Of a stretch of 64,000 nucleotides of DNA, positions 39,701 to 48,500 are shown in pieces. Position numbers and translations under genes: made by a program. This DNA is from Chiridota heheva. Lineage: Eukaryota > Echinodermata > Holothuroidea > Apodida > Chiridotidae. Each line of letters opens with the position of its first letter. Position 1 is the first letter of the stretch. The notes under the pieces are model-generated. The model searched no databases, was not told the origin of the DNA, and saw only the letters and a list, made by a program, of their open reading frames with translations. The stretch covers positions 768,001-832,000 of the forward strand of contig JAIGNY010002044.1 in NCBI GenBank assembly GCA_020152595.1, given 5' to 3'.

Positions 39701-42700
39701 AGGGGTGTGTCAAATGTTATGGTAGTAGTTGATATGATGTAGGAAGGAGTTATTGCGGAAGAACTTGGTAATGGCGTTGAATGGGTTGAATAAAACTGAA
39801 CGTTTTTTTAAATCTCTGTGTTTGCAATGTTGATGTTTTCAAATTGTTGATTGGAAATGATAATTTGAAAATTAATTTGCTTTGTGTGATCGAATGGTTG
39901 AACAAAAAAAACAATAATGCATCAGGCCTAGAGAAAACTCAGTTAAGTTGAATTGATTTATTCCTAAGAATTTAGATCATTTATGCATTTATCTTCTAAG
40001 TTGCATTATTATTTTTTCCGATTTTGCCTCAGAAGTCTTTGGTGCAGAATTGAATTCAAGAAGAAGTCAGGACATTCTGTATGCTCTTCTGGGACTGCTG
40101 GTTAATGTTGCCATGGAGACTACTGAATCTTTAGTCGACCAATCCGGTGTCATCCTAACATACGCGATCTTGTTACTGGAAACCACAAATGATGATATAA
40201 CTGAGGTATGCATATTCATAAATAACTTGTCATCAGTTAGTTACTTAGATTAAACTATCTAAAAGATGTATTTTTTGAATTTCAATAATTTTGTAATTGT
40301 TATTTGTTTTATCAATTTCTTTACCTTTCTTTACCAACAGAGGGCTCTAGGTTTAATCAGCCGAGTCCTGCCACAGTCAGAGGAATCCATATTTGTAGCT
40401 GGCAGGCAGGGATTAGCACAAAAAGCCATGATGTACATGAAGGTGGGTATAACATATAAAGAAACTTGAAGGTGGTTGTATTCTTGTGATTTTTGATGTG
40501 GATTATAAGACTGAGGATAATTTAAGAAACAAATTGGTGAAAAACCCATGTTGATATCTAGGAAGTATCATCTTTCAAGATTTCACTAGTACTAATCCTT
40601 TAACCCTTAAAGACCCAGGGGTTCAAAACGTGACAACAAATTATCATAATTTTTTCTTCAAAATTAATTTTCACAACTCTGCTTTCGTTTTTTACTAATA
40701 CATTTATATGAATGTTAAGACAATAAAATTTTCATTACAAAAAACAAATTAAAGAAATTATCAACAAAAATATGCAAATTTGCACATTTTAGGCCAAATT
40801 AGGCCAATTTATGTGAGCTTGTATTTTTTCTTGTGAATAATGATAAATGAGGATTTTTTTAAAACATATTTAGATTGTTTGTGAGAGTTCCTTTCCATTG
40901 ATACCAGTCTAAATTTTTTTCCAAAAGCAAAACATGCAAAAACAATGAAAACAAACAAAAGATAATCACTGCTGTAATTACTAGCAGAAAAACGGAAGCT
41001 GTGTGTCCGGTGCGGGGATCGAATGCTGGTCATCTGCGTGCTGTGCACAGAGACTTGCCAGTAGACCAAAGTGACTAACTGTGAAAGAGGAAGCTTTATT
41101 ATTATTTAAATCTAGATGATATTAGAGAGGGGGTACTTGCTCTTTTTATATCAATGGAAAGTACATGGCTTGGCTTTTCTAACGATACAGTTCGCATATG
41201 GTAGGTGTATTGCAATCAGAACTTGCCAAAAAAGATATTGATGGTAGGGGCAGTCAAATTTCAACCAAAATTGGATACTTTGATGTCTTTGACAGTTGCT
41301 CATTGCTTTTCAAGCAAAACCTAGGTCTGGAAGTATGGCAAGGAAACTTTTGAAGAAAAACAAGTTTTTTTTGCCAAATTTTTTGAATTTCTCTTTTTCA
41401 GTCATTTTTTCATAAAATTCTTCAACATAACCCCCATCAAAAAGTGATATTTTCTGAAAGAACTATTAGAGCTCTTGCAAATGATACAAAGATCACTGCA
41501 GTGGACCTATTTGACAAAGAAAAATATTTTTTGAAAAAGTGTGTGCAATTGAGCGTGACACACTTGGTCTGGGTATTTAAGGCTTAATCATCATTGAAGG
41601 ATGTCATTGTTTAGTGATGAAGAAAATGATGAAGTTATTTGTAATGATACTAATTTTTTTTATTTAAGTGAAAAACAGAGTTTCAAGACTTTTTCATCAA
41701 CTGTCTTTTTGTATAAGTGTCTAACACAATGTGTTGTGTTTTTGTATCAGTGTCAAACATGTTGTTTCATTTTTTCACCAAATGTGTTTTTGTATAAGTG
41801 TTTAACACAATGTGTTTCATTTTATAAACAGGGGTCAAATGAGGCACATGTCAAACCAGCCATTAAGATTCTGGCAGTTCTCTCTCAGTCAGATGAGGAT
41901 TGTAGAAAGGTTGTTGTGGAACAAGATAAAGGTCAGTGTTCGTGCTTTGTGTTCATGCCAAAAAGTTTCTTTTAGCCTACCCGACCCCCGACACCGGAGT
42001 TAATCGTGAAAACTTAGGTATGGCAATTACCAACCAGACTTCCTGTTCAGTGTATTGTGTTTCCACTCTGAACAATGATTGTTTATCTGCCATTCCCATG
42101 CACACCACAGCCAAATAGCCCAAGGTTATTTGCATGTATAAGATCACAGAAGCCAGTGCTGAGTAATCAGGGCACTTTTGTGATTGAAATCACTCATCCA
42201 TGTGAAGTGTCATTAGTGGGAGAAATTTGTTTGCAAACTAGTGATAAAAATAGTTGTGCTTGAGGTGATGTGTGCAATAACTGTGAATGATTGATGGACC
42301 ATTTCTTCTAAGGAAAGATATTGCTTCATGTTAATCAGTTGATTAGGCCTGATGGGAAAAGATGCATCAGGCCTCCTGCATGTGACTTATCCTTTAGAGT
42401 CACTGGATCCAAATAAAACTAGATATTAATAGTTACTTATAAGTTTTCATTTACAAACTTTTAAACTTACTTTGAAAAGCAACAATTTTTCTCTCAAATA
42501 ATGATCAAATCACTCCAAATTTATCATGTTATGTGGGCTGGTGTCTAGCTTGCATGTATGGTAGGCTTTTGGATCATATGTGTAGGAAGGGAAATGTTTC
42601 TCTGTGGTAGATAAATAAAAGTTTGAGTCTTCAAGTCCCCTCTTCCCCCTCCCCCCTCCCTACTTCCTGAAAGGTTGCAAAATCATCTGTTGTATAGTAA

Positions 42701-45359
42701 GAAAGTAAAAATAGTGATGATTATTTGATGAAAGCTAAAACTTATTTTTTACTTTTTGTATACATATGATTTGGACACCTAATGCTACCATCACTACCAT
42801 GGTAGTAATTTATCATTTATTCTGTATATATCAGTTCTTGCTCAATTTGTATTCATCAATTACCAATCCAAAAGCCAGCAATTGCCAATGCCAGCTTGAT
42901 TTTTGACCCAATTATGGTTGTTGTCAAACAAACAAATAAACAAATCAGGTTGTTAGCTTTGTTTGATGAGGGCTCAACAGCACCACAACAACAAGGGTCA
43001 AATTGTGCCTGAGAGGTCAGATCATTCTAGAGGTAGTTGTTAGTTTTGTTGAAAAAAGATTCCATTACATTACATTACATCGCACATGTAATGTGTGCTT
43101 TTCCCAAAGAAGGCTCAAAGTGCTTACAATATACAAAGAGTAACACACATGATATCAACATTTTACATAGAGGAATAAACAAGATAACAGTTTTATATTT
43201 AAAAAAGAAGAAGGGAGTTAATAGATATAACACAAATCAGATCAAAAATGAGTTTTCACAAGGACTTTCCAGAAGTTTCAACAGAAGGTGACAGTCTGAT
43301 AAGTAAAGGAGTTTATTCCACTCAGGTGATGCAGCTACAGTGAAGCATCTGTCATCCACCCATACTGGTTCCGTAGAGTGTCATTGCTTGATCTTAGGTT
43401 TTCCGTGAAGGGACAGATAATTAAACAATTAGATAAATATGAATGTGCTGGGTTGTGTACACAATTTTTAGAGTCACACAAAAGTATTAAAAAAAAATCT
43501 TAGGTGTTACCTTTCAACTGCAACATGTGGGGTAAATAAAAAGTTTTAACTTATTGTTCTTAATTTTCACTTTTTTTTTTTTACAACTCTTTTTCAGGTT
43601 TTGAACATCTTCAGAGACTTTTGCACAAAAGTGATGACATCATCATTGCCAACACTGCCCTCTGCATGAGCCATTGTGTCACGATTCCAGGTGCAAGTCA
43701 AATGTTAGTTGGGTCTGACATCATCAAAGCACTGCTCACCAAAACAGATACATCAAATGGAACCATTAAGCAAAACTGCGCCATTACCCTTGCTAAGTTA
43801 GCCACCTCTGATGAAAGGTTAGTCAAATGTAAAAATTTGTTAGTCAAATGTAGCAAAAGAGACCACTTTATCTTAATTAAAATCAAATAAGGACTTCATC
43901 CATTGCTAATTTGATACTCAGCACCAACTTCCACAACAACTAAGGTTTTCAGAATAAAGAAAATTAGTCAAATGTTAAATGGACTAAGGAGCAGAAAATT
44001 ATGTAAATGAACTGCAAAAATTGGTCATAAAGAAATTGGTGTTCGGAAGAAGAAATAAAGATCAAATATTTTATTTCTAGTGATTTTCAGCATAAATTCT
44101 AGCAAGTAATTGATTAATTTTCTTGCTTTAATAAAAAATGTTGATTAATGTCAATTTTGGATCAAATGTTTATCCATTTAAACTAATTTAGCATCATTAT
44201 TAGGCACAACTAAAAAACATAATTTTTCTTATTTAATTGGTGAATATTAACCATTTTTTAGTGAGATTGAAACCAGTGCCTCAAGTGGTAGAGAGACAGA
44301 GATGTTTTCCAAAGGTACAGGATTTAATTCCTGTCACGAGTTCTGCATTGTCCTTGAGCAAGGCACCTTATTTTATTTGCTTTAATCCACTCTGCTGTTG
44401 ATGAATGTTTGTTTGATAAGGGCTTAATGGCCACATGACAGCAAGGGTCAAATTGTGCCTGAGAGGTTAGGTTATTCCAGAATTAGGTAGGAAATAAAAC
44501 AGGAAGATTGAGAGAAACACGAGAACTAAAGTTAGAAAGCTGGGATTGAGAGAGAAGAGGTGCATGGGTGAAAAAACAAAGTAGAGAGGGGGGTGGGAGA
44601 AGAGGACTAAATATTTTTGTAGATGGAAGCATGGTGAAGGAAGGAGATCATTTTATCTGGTGGGTTTTTCTGGAAGAGCTCGGCTATTGAGTTGTGGGGA
44701 GCGAGGGAAGCTCTGGGAAGGTTGTACAGGGGGCAAGCAAGGAGAACGTGATGGACTGTGAGGGTGCAATGGCAATTGTTGCAGAGGGGTTGGGGAGCCA
44801 ATAAGGAAGTGGGAGTGAGTGAGATGAGTGTAACCTATCCTAAGACGGGTAATGTAAATGTTGTTGACACAGGGAAGGTTGTGGTTTGTGGGTTGATTGA
44901 GTACCAGCATTCCTGGGGGCTAAGTTCAGTTATCCTTCATTGTACTAGCATTTCATCCAGGGAGAGTAATTGATTTGCATCCGATTGTACCACAGAAATT
45001 GCAGCCTTCTATGGGTCTTCATAAACAGTGGAAATGATTGAATAAACTAGGATGGAGACATATCTAAAGTTTTTTGTGTTTGCCAGTTATTTTTAATAAA
45101 AGTTGTGAATATTGCCTTTTAAATATCTCTTAAAAAAGAAGAAGATTTATCAGCAGTCTTAGACTAATTATTTATCCCTATATGTGTCATTAATCATACA
45201 CATAAATTTCATTTGCAAATTTTGATACTCATATAATTTTTTTTCTATTTTCTGCTTTTTTCCTCCATTTTATTTTCATTTCTTTAAAGGCATCTTGAGA
45301 GATTGCGGGAACTTGGAGGAATTGGAATATTACACACTTGTATGAAACATGTCAAGTGA
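18669..45359 (+). CDS. TTC12: TTC12 homologue, TPR/armadillo dynein-arm assembly factor (17 exons)
   Basis: Seventeen exons join to about 701 codons (human TTC12 is 705 aa): 18669-18729, 19289-19389, 20832-20868, 26183-26382, 27004-27196, 29139-29327, 32177-32246, 33911-34008, 35121-35289, 36782-36874, 37992-38055, 38967-39100, 40001-40205, 40341-40442, 41832-41931, 43598-43817, 45290-45359. Domains in order are an N-terminal acidic/helical part (1-90), three TPRs (about 94-195, KLKEDGNKAFKEANYEEAIK and onward), a linker, then armadillo-like helical repeats from about 260 to the C-terminus. The end LRELGGIGILHTCMKHVK corresponds to the human LRKLHGLEILNSTMKYISDS. TTC12 acts in the cytoplasm in pre-assembly of axonemal dynein arms; human loss causes ciliary dyskinesia. 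All junction phases agree except that exon 13 needs an unusual acceptor (see finding). A poly(A) signal lies 151 bases past the stop. Confidence 0.93.
18860..19030 (-). mobile_element. non-LTR reverse transcriptase fragment (CR1/RTE-like)
   Basis: The minus strand reads SSDWRIANVTPIFKKGDHSL then PCNYRPVSLTSAVCKVM, a textbook non-LTR RT finger region. It differs from the I-type LINE of this window. It sits in TTC12 intron 1, opposite to the gene. Confidence 0.85.
19289..19389 (+). CDS. TTC12: TTC12 exon 2
   Basis: Acceptor TTTTAG and donor GTAAGA. It enters with two bases and leaves phase 0, encoding SVLKGNVPEKENSCNEQNRT and onward, a poorly conserved polar segment. It is supported by matching phases on both sides. 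Confidence 0.75.
20104..20700 (-). mobile_element. tRNA-derived SINE split by a MITE
   Basis: Body and head at 20510-20700 and tail at 20104-20199 are separated by the 310-bp MITE. Joining across the MITE restores the order seen in the other copies. The head is strongly mutated, so the SINE is old. Confidence 0.75.
20200..20509. mobile_element. hAT-like MITE (310 bp) inserted in a SINE
   Basis: Terminal inverted repeats CAGTGTTCACATTAAGG and its inverse CCTTAGTGTGAACACTG (one mismatch) are flanked by an 8-bp target duplication CCTGGCGG / CCTGGCGA. It carries no coding capacity. It splits the SINE at 20104-20700. Confidence 0.85.
20832..20868 (+). CDS. TTC12: TTC12 exon 3 (37 bases)
   Basis: Acceptor CCCTAG and donor GTAAAT. 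It encodes KMEDTDSMTMDK and then leaves phase 1, which fits exon 4. It is short and rests on splice sites and phase. Confidence 0.65.
21013..21275 (-). mobile_element. tRNA-derived SINE
   Basis: Nearly full length on the minus strand, from the head (TCAGGAGTCATGCTCATATG, GGTTTGATTCCC) to the tail CTCGGATGGATTTACC. In TTC12 intron 3. Confidence 0.8.
21671..22101. mobile_element. TA-flanked MITE with 22-bp perfect inverted ends
   Basis: AAAACTACTACACTTCTGCT at 21671 and its perfect inverse ending at 22101 are flanked by TA on both sides, as in Tc1/mariner-type insertions. The interior (from about 21715) is repeated at 41955-42312. In TTC12 intron 3. Confidence 0.75.
22355..26058 (+). mobile_element. 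I-type non-LTR retrotransposon (LINE), 5'-truncated and frameshifted
   Basis: One degenerate ORF2 is spread over several frames in TTC12 intron 3. An endonuclease domain comes first (LLGDFNAHNPLWGS near 22580, GSDHYPLLIH near 22810). Reverse transcriptase follows (SKGPDNIPYQFLKHLP, WRTAIVIPVLKPGKDSTDPT, EGVPQGSILSPL, VDDFTIFYS near 24175). RNase H is next (YTDGSKEGNKTAAAAI near 25060, FSAEAKAI, FSDSKAVL, WIPSHVGIPGNDRADTAAKL near 25360). A Cys/His C-terminal region (LRIGHTHLTHSHLLIGSP) and a 3' UTR ending in CAAA-type repeats close it. RNase H together with an AP-type endonuclease places it in the I group (I, Nimb or Ingi-like). The endonuclease lacks its N-terminus and there are several frameshifts, so the copy is dead. 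Its base composition (C-rich sense strand) differs sharply from the surrounding intron. Confidence 0.9.
26183..26382 (+). CDS. TTC12: TTC12 exon 4 (TPR 1)
   Basis: Acceptor TCTCAG and donor GTGAGA, phase 1 in and phase 0 out. It encodes SLEADAAARTQRRKEKTKLA and the first TPR, ending YTNRAQ exactly as in human TTC12 (VLYTNRAQ). The acceptor is only about 125 bases from the 3' end of the LINE in the preceding intron. Confidence 0.95.
26595..26830. mobile_element. foldback family partial copy
   Basis: Shares CAGACCAGTTGTGATGTCAC, CTACACAAATGAGACAGAAC and TAACGGAATGAGAT with the arms of the other copies. In TTC12 intron 4. Confidence 0.6.
27004..27196 (+). CDS. TTC12: TTC12 exon 5 (TPR 2-3)
   Basis: Acceptor TGTCAG and donor GTAAGT. 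It encodes AYNRMSRFEEAMKDCDTALL and onward to HKPNQEKIVE, completing TPR 2 and 3. The following intron begins with the 16-bp minisatellite. Confidence 0.95.
27230..28820 (+). repeat. 1.6 kb minisatellite, 16-bp unit TTATTCAGTCAGTGAC
   Basis: About 100 degenerate copies; a 32-bp higher-order unit alternating GTCAGTGAC and GTCAGATAC is visible from about 28110. It occupies most of TTC12 intron 5 and starts about 35 bases after the donor. Confidence 0.95.
29139..29327 (+). CDS. TTC12: TTC12 exon 6
   Basis: Acceptor TTTCAG and donor GTAGGT. It encodes EYVQSAIQAQKAAESEAKAA and continues to VYYGGGLGVLADMLRD, matching human PLFYAGGIEILTEMIN at the TPR-armadillo linker. Confidence 0.93.
29570..30462 (+). 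repeat. 306-bp tandem triplication carrying a SINE head
   Basis: Units start at 29570, 29876 and 30182, each with GCAATTAGAATATTTGTCTC. Each includes about 60 bases of the SINE head, cut within the B box in units 1 and 2. Unit 3 has a small internal deletion and continues into the intact SINE. The units are nearly identical, so the event is recent. In TTC12 intron 6. Confidence 0.9.
30405..30680 (+). mobile_element. tRNA-derived SINE, best copy
   Basis: Head GGTGCTGTGGCTTAGTGG with A box TGGCTTAGTGG and B box GAGTTCGATTCC; body TGTGTCCTTGAGCAAGACAC; tail ending GGCTTGGATGGATTTAGC. Its 5' head is triplicated upstream together with about 240 bases of flank. Confidence 0.85.
30930..31012 (+). 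repeat. 21-bp minisatellite, about 4 copies
   Basis: The unit AATAAGGGGCAGGGTGGAGGC is repeated about four times with few changes. In TTC12 intron 6. Confidence 0.9.
31350..31622 (+). mobile_element. tRNA-derived SINE
   Basis: Head GTGCCTCAGTGGTTAAGGTG, body GTGTCTCTAAGCAAGACACT, tail GGCTCAGATGGATTTGAAC. The same family as 30405-30680. In TTC12 intron 6. Confidence 0.82.
31640..32100. other. possible hAT-type relic in TTC12 intron 6
   Basis: Begins CAGTGGTGATTTG then GGTGGTCCGCGGACCAAATC, a palindromic motif common in hAT-derived repeats. I could not find the opposite end, so this is only a pointer. Confidence 0.25.
32177..32246 (+). CDS. TTC12: TTC12 exon 7
   Basis: Acceptor TTTTAG and donor GTAAAA. 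It encodes TSRTLFRSHDGWKVFSENRT, matching human EQTLFRMHNGFSIISDNEV. Confidence 0.9.
33440..33725 (+). repeat. minisatellite with AATCCAAGTTGGG units
   Basis: Repeated TATAATATTCAATCCAAGTT blocks alternate with GGGACCAGTCCATCC blocks, period 30-60 bases. In TTC12 intron 7. Confidence 0.85.
33911..34008 (+). CDS. TTC12: TTC12 exon 8
   Basis: Acceptor ACATAG and donor GTATGT. It encodes SLEKASNGSKARDVIELVLS and then ALDLINRSITDN, an armadillo-like helix. Phases fit exons 7 and 9. Confidence 0.9.
34290..34465. mobile_element. foldback family internal fragment
   Basis: ACAATTGTTACAAAAGTGAG, the AGGTTGCCAACC motif and CTTTCTACACCAGTCATTTT resemble the interior of the 4-622 copy. In TTC12 intron 8. 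Confidence 0.45.
35121..35289 (+). CDS. TTC12: TTC12 exon 9
   Basis: Acceptor CAACAG and donor GTAATT. It encodes NLKCLMEKQDLLDILLGLMG and continues to FDST, an armadillo repeat aligned to human LAALLSSKVLAIRQQSFALLLHL. Confidence 0.92.
35690..36705 (+). repeat. minisatellite, about 43-bp unit (GAAACAGTTTGATGATTGTC, AGTGACTGCAATTAGGAGCG)
   Basis: Fifteen or more irregular copies, dense from 35960, with G-rich spacers of varied length. It ends about 75 bases before TTC12 exon 10. Confidence 0.9.
36782..36874 (+). CDS. TTC12: TTC12 exon 10
   Basis: Acceptor ATTTAG and donor GTAAGA. It encodes LLVALLTFVQTSETGSAEAA and then KLLNNLALEK, matching human [20 protein letters not shown]. It directly follows the 35.9-36.7 kb minisatellite. 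Confidence 0.92.
37562..37698. mobile_element. short hAT-like MITE (137 bp)
   Basis: Ends CAGGGCTGGAAAAAT and, inverted, CAGGGTTGGAAAAAT. The flanking octamers GATGGGTA / GCTGTGCA agree at five of eight positions, so the target duplication is only suggestive. In TTC12 intron 10. Confidence 0.5.
37992..38055 (+). CDS. TTC12: TTC12 exon 11
   Basis: Acceptor TCACAG and donor GTAAGA. It encodes FVNQFREKFESEVLPAIIKL and M, matching human [20 protein letters not shown]. Confidence 0.9.
38967..39100 (+). CDS. TTC12: TTC12 exon 12
   Basis: Acceptor TTGCAG and donor GTTTGA after AAGCTGCTGCAGAATTACTG, leaving phase 2. It encodes ANTSSVTPTVLPSCFSFMGN and onward, matching human SSALCQCIAIMGNLS. The donor is weak and its phase decides the exon 13 start. 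Confidence 0.82.
39152..39389. mobile_element. MITE with AAAGGAGCATTAGAC inverted ends
   Basis: The left end AAAGGAGCATTAGACCAAAA and the inverse at the right end match over about 29 bases with few differences. No coding capacity. It starts 52 bases after TTC12 exon 12, close to the problematic splice junction. Confidence 0.7.
39585..39790 (-). mobile_element. I-type LINE 3' fragment (diverged)
   Basis: Minus-strand ORF2 end FNAITKFFRNNSFLHHINYY, then a 3' UTR with the TCTCTGGCACAACTACC landmark. In TTC12 intron 12. Confidence 0.75.
40001..40205 (+). CDS. TTC12: TTC12 exon 13 (5' border uncertain)
   Basis: The part from about 40050 is secure: SRRSQDILYALLGLLVNVAM and onward to NDDITE, donor GTATGC, phase 0 out. 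With the phase-2 donor of exon 12, the best-looking acceptor (CCTCAG, exon from 40033) creates TGA. The acceptor TTCTAAG before 40001 stays open and brings the protein to 701 aa, but translates a pyrimidine tract as CIIIFSDFA. A third choice, from 40067, also keeps the frame. Confidence 0.75.
40341..40442 (+). CDS. TTC12: TTC12 exon 14
   Basis: This 34-codon exon is phase 0 on both sides, with acceptor CAACAG and donor GTGGGT. It encodes RALGLISRVLPQSEESIFVA and onward to MMYMK, aligned to human [20 protein letters not shown]. Confidence 0.93.
41700..41828 (+). repeat. short tandem repeat TTTTTGTATAAGTGTYTAAC
   Basis: Three imperfect copies ending just before the acceptor of TTC12 exon 15 and supplying its T-rich tract. 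Confidence 0.75.
41832..41931 (+). CDS. TTC12: TTC12 exon 15
   Basis: Acceptor AAACAG and donor GTCAGT. It encodes GSNEAHVKPAIKILAVLSQS and onward to VEQDK, matching human ASRYAIKILAICT. Confidence 0.92.
41955..42312. repeat. partial copy of the 21671-22101 element interior
   Basis: About 360 bases match 21718-22080 closely (TCCTGTTCAGTGTATTGTGT, GGCACTTTTGTGATTGAAAT), but the inverted ends are missing. It begins just after TTC12 exon 15. Confidence 0.8.
42945..43036 (-). mobile_element. I-type LINE 3' tail fragment
   Basis: The 3'-terminal ~90 bases of the family (GGTCAAATTGTGCCTGAGAG landmark) with a CAAA-type tail at the low-coordinate side. In TTC12 intron 15. Confidence 0.75.
43045..43400 (-). 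mobile_element. non-LTR retrotransposon 3' end with ATTAC-type tail
   Basis: The minus strand reads DDRCFTVAASPEWNKLLYLS and onward, the end of ORF2 in CR1/RTE-like elements (usual form GDRxFSVAAPxLWNSLP). A UTR and a (TGTAA)n microsatellite tail at 43055-43080 follow. In TTC12 intron 15 beside an I-type tail. Confidence 0.75.
43598..43817 (+). CDS. TTC12: TTC12 exon 16
   Basis: Acceptor TTTCAG after a long T tract; donor GTTAGT. It encodes FEHLQRLLHKSDDIIIANTA and onward to LAKLATSDE, matching human VLVGNAALCLGNCMEVP and IALGKLCTAE. Confidence 0.94.
44270..44404 (+). mobile_element. tRNA-derived SINE, 3' part displaced by LINE
   Basis: The head and first part of the body (CAGTGCCTCAAGTGGTAGAG, CCTTGAGCAAGGCACC) end abruptly at an I-type LINE tail at 44405. 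Confidence 0.75.
44405..44925 (-). mobile_element. I-type LINE 3' fragment inserted in a SINE
   Basis: Minus strand carries TRLRIGYTHLTHSHFLIGSP, NNCHCTLTVHHVLLACPLYN, then FFQKNPPDKMISFLHHASIY-like sequence and the family 3' UTR. Its 3' tail abuts the truncated SINE at 44270-44404, so the LINE landed in that SINE. In TTC12 intron 16. Confidence 0.85.
45290..45359 (+). CDS. TTC12: TTC12 exon 17 (stop codon)
   Basis: Acceptor TTAAAG. It encodes HLERLRELGGIGILHTCMKH and VK, then TGA at 45357-45359. It corresponds to the human C-terminus. Confidence 0.92.
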
Positions 45360-45509
45360 CCGCCAAGATGGAGAGATGAGTCTCCTTTGGGATGAGCCAA
45401 GATGGCGGAAGGAGTCCAACGTTTCAGATGAAAATAAGTGGCAACATGAAGGAAGGAGTGTCAAGTTTGACTATAACATTGAACTGTAATAGTTGTGATG
45501 CCTTTTGTA

Positions 45510-45515
45510 AATAAA
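45510..45515 (+). terminator. TTC12 polyadenylation signal AATAAA
   Basis: AATAAA lies 151 bases after the TTC12 stop, with GT-rich sequence soon after. It is the first canonical signal downstream. Confidence 0.7.
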
Positions 45516-45519
45516 GGAT

Positions 45520-48500
45520 GTTCATTTTGACACAATAGTGCAAAAAGAAATAGCTCAAAAGTGTTTACTTCTAGTCAGTAATACGCCCAGAAAGCTAAAG
45601 TCCCCCTCTCCTCCGAGAAGCAATTAAATAATATGATAAATTCCCAGTGCATATATTGTGTGCTCATAAAGGTCTCCAATATTATGTATTGAAATTATGC
45701 TTACGTTTGTGCAGCACAAATATCCACTTTTCAAATGTGTGGAATTGGGATTTGAGGGAGTAATCGCAGTTCATCAGGTAACAATATTAAATATGATAAC
45801 ACTATTGTTAAGCAGGAGTAGCATTTGCATGTAATATCTTAGATAAGTAATCTGTTGAATAAACTGTTTCAGAATTTTGCAGTGGTATATGTGATAAGAT
45901 AAAAGGATGTTACCTATCAGTCAAGGGTTGAATTTGTCAGTTCTGAGAACAGTGCTTTTATGCAGGAACAGTGAATTTTCCGACATCGCTGTTCCAGTGG
46001 AAAGTCTTTGGAACATAGCTCTTTTTACAAATATGTGGCATCAGTGATCACTAAATTGATTTCTGCTCATAACATTGCATGTTGTCAAACAAGATTATAA
46101 TAAAAAAAAACTTCTAATGAGAAAAAGTTTTTCCCACCTTGCTTGCAACTGTCAGCGCAATCAATCATGAGTACACAATATGCATTACACATACAGTATA
46201 CAAGAATGCAACACGTGTATGACTTAATGTTACATGTAAAGACTAATAATTGACATACATTTTGCACATATTAACCAAATTAGTTGTAAATCAAGTCCAT
46301 TTTGAAGAAAGGAATTTTTCTGTTATTGGCGAAAAATTTGGAACAATGAAATCTGATCTGGAACAGTATTATTTGAGAAAGTACTGTTCTGTGGAACAGT
46401 GGTGAAAAAATTAAATTTCGACCTGACAGTGGATAGCATCAATGATTTACTGTTTGCAGGGCAGGGCTGTAGACACATATGCGACAGGAAGGGTTTTTCC
46501 CTCCCAATAATTTACAGTGGTTTTTAGTAATTTCATAATTACAAGCAAAATAATACCATATAAAAATAATGAAACAAAGGTTAGAGCTCAGCCCCTCCAA
46601 TAGTCTAAGGTCTCCTTCAGGACTGGTTTGCCTGCTGTTTATACATATTTGAAGTTCTTGTTGCCAAAATTCTAAATAGGAGATAAGAAAGAGGTCTTCT
46701 GTTTAAACAATTCCTCGGTGATGTAATGTTTGATTTACTGTTTCATTGGTTTAATTTCAGTTTTGCGAGTGCAGTATTTTGTAAGTTGCAACTGTATTTC
46801 ATGCTTTTTCATGTACTTAAAAGCTTTGCTTTTAATTGTATCTCATGATTTTTATGAATTGAAAGTACAAGAAGTGTTGCACAAATACACTTCAAACAAG
46901 ATATTATTGTAACTGAAGGCTTCTTTAAATGTAGAACAATGGATTATTACATTAGTAACAGGTAAACTCAAAAACCCAGGAATTTGTTAATAAAACATTT
47001 TCCCCTTACCAATCTTCTTACTATCAAGGTGAAATTCTTGTCATTTTCTTGTAATGTATGTTTTAATATCAATTTGTTTTATTCTCAAAAAAATTAGATC
47101 ACACCTCTCCCCCTCCATCTCAATTTCTGATCTTTTCAACCTCCCAATTTGTTAATTCCACCTCATCTAAACCTCCCTTCTCTGCCTTACCTTCCTTTTA
47201 TTACCTTAATTTATCCACCTTCTCTCCCCCCATCCCACAAAAGACTTTGGTTTTTGTTGGCACATTAGGTACTGTTTTAATTTTTGTGGTTATCTATCGA
47301 TTTATTATCATGGAATTACTGCTGTCATTATCTCCGTTTAGATTAGATATGATACTTGTGTTGTAACATTCATTGTCACTTCATGATCATCAGAAAAGAA
47401 AATTTCACTTAAAAGTTTTTAAATTTCTTTTTGTATTAGTTTTTCAGAAATTGCAGATGCTTTTAATGAAATGAAATGATAATAAAAGGGAATATAAATT
47501 GACAGGACTTTTATCTTTCTTTATTTTATAGGTTATTTGAAGGCAACATGGCTACTTAATCTTTTAAAAAAATGAAAGTGGCCAAAAAATTTAAAAGCAG
47601 TTAAAAATTGTCCATTTTATTATATGCTAATTTCAGGCTAATTATACAAGATATTCAAGTTTATCATTGAAAAGCTCTTCATTTCTTGTGTACAGGTGCT
47701 TTCCGCCCCTGGTGCTTTCTGCACCTAAAAACAGTGTTTTCTGCCCCCAAAATGTTGGTGGCGGAAAAGACCGTTTTAAAACTTACCTTTTTCTTCACTT
47801 ATTTGATGAATAAATTGTTGGATTAAGTCGTAACATTAGAAAAGATTAATAGTTGAATGGATTGTTGGATTAGATTACGCAGCTAAAGGGTAATGCAAGT
47901 GTAATACATTTTACGCTAATCCTATTAAAACATTTTATATGATAGGAAGATGTAATAAGATCAACTTTTGGTAAAAGGCAGTTTAATTGTATTATAACTG
48001 ATGTGATTCATCTATTTCTTTGATTTAATTTCAAATTTTGGGAGGAAGTTTTTTTGATATATTCCTCTGCAAAAACTGTATACCAGAGGCCTGTACACTA
48101 GCTGGAGAATACCCCTCCCCCTAACCCCTTGAATTTTGTTCTATGTTCTCACATAAACAAATAAATAACCTGTCAAAACCAGTAGATAATTATCATTCAT
48201 ATTTAAAATGTTTATAAACAGACACAAATACAAATCACAATACATTGTCACTAAAACAAATTCTAGCTTTAGGAAGAAAAAAAAGAACGTGAAACGCTGC
48301 GTTTTTTGTTTTTGAGCACATCAATTTATTCCACACTTTTCTATCAGTCTCAACATCTTCTAATAAAATCTGATATACAAATAAGATATTTACAATACAG
48401 TATCAAGGTGTCAGGCATTATCAAGGTACACTGATGGAAACTAAATTCTTTGCACAGTTCTGTATGTTAAATTTTTTAGCAACTAAATAGCAAAATGCGA

